Positions 6,269 to 8,782 of a stretch of DNA of 8,782 bases are shown here, piece by piece. Made by a program: the position numbers and the translations under genes. Origin of the DNA: an uncultured Lachnospiraceae bacterium (GTDB lineage: Bacteria > Bacillota > Clostridia > Lachnospirales > Lachnospiraceae); contig CADCRB010000093.1 in NCBI GenBank assembly GCA_902803745.1, positions 1 through 8,782 on the forward strand. Reading direction: 5' to 3'. Under the pieces are notes generated by a model, which was given only the letters and a program-made list of their open reading frames with translations, did no database searches and was not told the DNA's origin. The number at the start of each line of letters is the position of its first letter. Within the stretch, counting starts at the first letter, position 1.

Positions 6269-8388
6269 TCTGCCTCCTGCTCGGACATTATTATCTTGTC
6301 ATCCGGCAGATATTCAAGAAGCACCCTCTCAAGCTCCTTCTCTTTCACGGGTTTTGAAAGATAATCATTGAATCCGCCTGCCAGAACTTTCTCCCTTATG
6401 TCACCGCCCGAATCAGCGGTCATGCAGACAATGGGCATCCGTCTCGCGCCTCTTATGACAAGACTGCTCCTGATAAGCTTTATTGCCTCAAATCCGTCCA
6501 TTCCGGGCATTACCTGATCCATAAGCACAATATCAAAGCTTTCATTCTTGAGCATCTCTATCGCCGCAAATCCGCTCTCGCATATTCTGACGTTCACCTT
6601 GTATTTCAGCAGCAGGGACTCTGCGACCTTAAGATTGACCATATTATCATCCACCACCAGTACCCTGGCATCGGGAGCGATAAATCCGTCGCCGGATTTG
6701 ATGCCCGTGTAGTCCATCTCTTCCCATCTCTCAAAGAAGATATCCGCAAGGTTGAGCGAAGACAAAGGACGCCTTACTATCTTTAGATTATCAAAGTCAG
6801 CAGGAGTTCCCATCCTGTCGGTGATGACAAAGACCTTTTCTCTGTCCTGCTCCTTTATCATATCCACTACATCCTCAAAGCCCTCTTCCGACAGGAAGAT
6901 ATATTTGAAGATGCCCTCCGAATACATCTTTGCAAATACATCAGGGAAATAGGCCACCTCCAGAAGCACACCGAAGGGCGCAAAGGCTTCCTCCAGGTAC
7001 ATAGAACCTTTCTCACCATATGCATACAGAAGGACTCTCTTTCCGGCTGTAAAGGACTTGTCAGCAAAGATCATCCGCTCAACCGTAAAGACTTCAATAG
7101 AAACAATAACAGTCGTTCCGACATCCTTCAGGCTTCTGATCTCAAAGTCACCGTTCATAAGACGGAGTATCCCGCGGAATACGGAATATTTAAGCCCCAG
7201 TCTCTTTATCCTGCTGTCCTGTCTGGAATCATAGGTCTCATAGCTGGAGTATATATTCTTCAGATCCTCATCAGATATCCCTGCTCCGGTATCTGATATT
7301 TCCGCGGTAAACCTTGCCCTGCTCTTGTCCGTCGAAAAGACGCCTCTTATCCTGAAATGCACCCTTCCGTCAGATACAGAATCTATCGCATCACTTATCA
7401 GATCCTGAAGTATCATTTCCAGCTGGATATGATCTCCATAGAGAACGTTCGGACTGTCAGGATCTATATCAATGAAAAGATCAATGCCCTTTTCCTCCGA
7501 CCGTATGGAAGCCTCTGAAACTATCTCTCTCATCATAGTGTCAAACTCAAACTGGTCATAGGAAAGAGTGAGCTTTTCCGACTCAAGTCTTGAATAATCC
7601 AATATGCTGTTTATCGTGGACAGCAGATCTCTCGCATTATGGGTGATAATGGATATCTCCTCAGTCAATGCACCGTCAACGTCGGAATTCTGAATGATCC
7701 CGCTCATACCTATCACCGCATTCATCGGAGTACGGAGCTCATGGGATACGTTTGAAAGAAAGCGGCTTTTGGTCTCTGCGCTCTGGATGCTCTGCTTTAT
7801 CGCCTCATCAATACCCTTTTGCTTTGCCTGCAGCAGGTATCTCTCATAATCCATCAGGAGAAGAAGTATAAGAGTACTGAAAATAATGCACATCGCCATG
7901 CTGAAAACCGTCACGAACCCCTCAGGCTTATTATGTATGATGTCAGGATATGCTCCCGTATAGATCACTATGAGGACATACCAGATAATAAATACCGCCT
8001 CCGATACTAACCTTACGGGACCGTCCAGCAGAAATACCGCATCCACTATACCGCAAAGGAAGAGAAACTCCATTCCGCCGTATATCCCGCCGACGTACAC
8101 AAAAAACAGCGGAATAACAATAATATTTAGAATATAGCAGAATAAAACAGAGATCAGTGCTACATCCCTGTACAGGACAAAAAGCGCGTAGACCACTGAA
8201 AGCAGAAGAATTGACGCAAAACATACCACATAAGCCGACAATGAATAACGCGCGATCAGAATACAGGGGATAGAAAAGATGATCGCAGCTATGGTGTAAA
8301 AGCCGATAAGTCTCAGCATCCTTACCTTAAGATCGATCTTATCATCAAAATAAAAATCAGTTATAATTTTATTTTTGATCCATTCCAT
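6265..8388 (-). CDS. Membrane hybrid sensor histidine kinase with pseudo-receiver and receiver
   Basis: 707 residues. About six transmembrane helices lie in residues 25-180 with almost no extracytoplasmic loop (VGGIYGGMEF at 99-108), so the signal is probably sensed in or at the membrane. A short linker helix leads to HisKA with the H-box FLSNVSHELRTPMNAV (His216), then an ATPase domain (about 315-435) with a G1 box DTGAG at 366-370. Two ATP-site motifs are degenerate: the N-box Asn is Asp333 (ISDAID), and G2, normally GTGLGL, reads IKRLGL (394-399). Residues 449-556 have a receiver-like fold pattern but no phosphoacceptor Asp. Residues 575-697 are an intact receiver (Asp580, Asp581, Asp624, Thr657, Lys679). 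Start ATG 8388 shares one base with the upstream stop (TGATG); GGGGAG is 11 bases upstream. It probably acts in a phosphorelay with the receiver protein upstream. No DNA-binding output domain is present. Confidence 0.9.
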   Translation of the reverse strand: MEWIKNKIITDFYFDDKIDLKVRMLRLIGFYTIAAIIFSIPCILIARYSLSAYVVCFASILLLSVVYALFVLYRDVALISVLFCYILNIIVIPLFFVYVGGIYGGMEFLFLCGIVDAVFLLDGPVRLVSEAVFIIWYVLIVIYTGAYPDIIHNKPEGFVTVFSMAMCIIFSTLILLLLMDYERYLLQAKQKGIDEAIKQSIQSAETKSRFLSNVSHELRTPMNAVIGMSGIIQNSDVDGALTEEISIITHNARDLLSTINSILDYSRLESEKLTLSYDQFEFDTMMREIVSEASIRSEEKGIDLFIDIDPDSPNVLYGDHIQLEMILQDLISDAIDSVSDGRVHFRIRGVFSTDKSRARFTAEISDTGAGISDEDLKNIYSSYETYDSRQDSRIKRLGLKYSVFRGILRLMNGDFEIRSLKDVGTTVIVSIEVFTVERMIFADKSFTAGKRVLLYAYGEKGSMYLEEAFAPFGVLLEVAYFPDVFAKMYSEGIFKYIFLSEEGFEDVVDMIKEQDREKVFVITDRMGTPADFDNLKIVRRPLSSLNLADIFFERWEEMDYTGIKSGDGFIAPDARVLVVDDNMVNLKVAESLLLKYKVNVRICESGFAAIEMLKNESFDIVLMDQVMPGMDGFEAIKLIRSSLVIRGARRMPIVCMTADSGGDIREKVLAGGFNDYLSKPVKEKELERVLLEYLPDDKIIMSEQEAE

Positions 8389-8782
8389 CAGATAAGCAGC
8401 TCCCCGGGTAAATACTTCCTGACCATATATTCCATCTCTCCCATATCTATGGGCTTTGCAAGATAATCATCGAATCCTGCATTTATCAGCATCTGCTTAG
8501 CTCCCTCGTGGGCATCGGCTGTAAGGACTATGCAGGGTACACCGGCTGTCCAGCCGGAATCCATCTTCCTTATTGCCCTGAGGGTATCTATACCGTTCAT
8601 TCCGGTCATCATGTAGTCAATGAAAAGTATGTCAAAATGCATAACCTTGGCAAGACTGACGGCGCTCCCTCCGCTGTTGGCCGTAGAAACCTCAAATCCC
8701 ATCCTCGTAAGTAGCCTCTCAGCTACCATAAGGTTTGTCATATTGTCTTCTACCACCATAGCTCTCGCGCCGGATACGATCA
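8388..8782 (-). CDS. Receiver (REC) domain at the C-terminus of a two-component protein, partial at right edge
   Basis: The frame is open to the window edge, so the N-terminus is missing; about 130 residues are seen. They form a complete receiver. Counting from the Met at 8759, acidic residues Glu4-Asp5 (VVEDN), phosphoacceptor Asp48 (LFIDYM), Thr80 (VLTADA) and Lys102 (YLAKPID) are all in place, and the chain ends shortly after with KYLPGELLI. The residues before it (SGARA) match the interdomain linker before the receiver of the next gene's kinase (PDARVLVVDDN). This is therefore probably the last domain of another hybrid kinase or a longer response regulator, though a stand-alone receiver starting just past the edge cannot be excluded. 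No output domain follows. The stop codon overlaps the kinase start, implying coupled expression and a shared relay. Confidence 0.85.
   Translation of the reverse strand, partial: IVSGARAMVVEDNMTNLMVAERLLTRMGFEVSTANSGGSAVSLAKVMHFDILFIDYMMTGMNGIDTLRAIRKMDSGWTAGVPCIVLTADAHEGAKQMLINAGFDDYLAKPIDMGEMEYMVRKYLPGELLI

Overview
The window looks like a chromosomal segment from a Clostridia bacterium, most likely Lachnospiraceae (Butyrivibrio/Roseburia/Lachnospira-like). This rests on an AddB-type (not RecB-type) recombination subunit, the style of the LigA and RluF-like proteins, the six-helix hybrid histidine kinase, strong AGGAGG ribosome binding sites and moderate GC content. The taxonomic call is by recognition, not by search.

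Layout. Positions 1-1008 (minus) hold the first 336 residues of addB, starting at a TTG codon and running off the left edge. A 165-bp divergent intergenic region (1009-1173) follows. It carries an extended -10 element facing addB. Facing the other way is a perfect consensus sigma-A promoter (TTGACA, 17 bp, TATAAT) overlaid by two near-identical palindromes. That promoter drives the only plus-strand gene, 1174-2376. The gene encodes a 400-residue protein that joins an N-terminal DUF3990 domain (an ADP-ribosyltransferase-like family) to a helical middle region and a C-terminal XRE-type helix-turn-helix. The arrangement suggests a self-repressing, toxin-antitoxin-like gene in one chain, and it is the most unusual item here.

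From the right edge leftwards, everything else is a tightly packed minus-strand cluster. In order of transcription it holds the C-terminal receiver domain of a protein cut by the window edge, a 707-residue membrane hybrid histidine kinase, an RluF-like 23S rRNA pseudouridine synthase, NAD-dependent DNA ligase LigA, a four-helix membrane protein with a very acidic tail, and a small single-helix membrane protein with a coiled coil. The first five are joined by four successive stop/start overlaps (TGATG, then ATGA three times), so they are almost certainly co-transcribed and probably translationally coupled. The sixth lies 38 bp further on behind its own strong ribosome binding site. It ends head-on against the DUF3990-HTH gene with an 8-bp 3' overlap and no visible terminator.

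Function. The cluster mixes signal transduction (kinase plus receivers) with housekeeping enzymes and two uncharacterised envelope proteins. The kinase has an intact phosphorylatable histidine and an intact C-terminal receiver, but its ATP-binding N and G2 boxes are degenerate and it contains a receiver-like domain lacking the phosphoacceptor. No RNA genes, CRISPR arrays, insertion sequences or attachment sites were seen.
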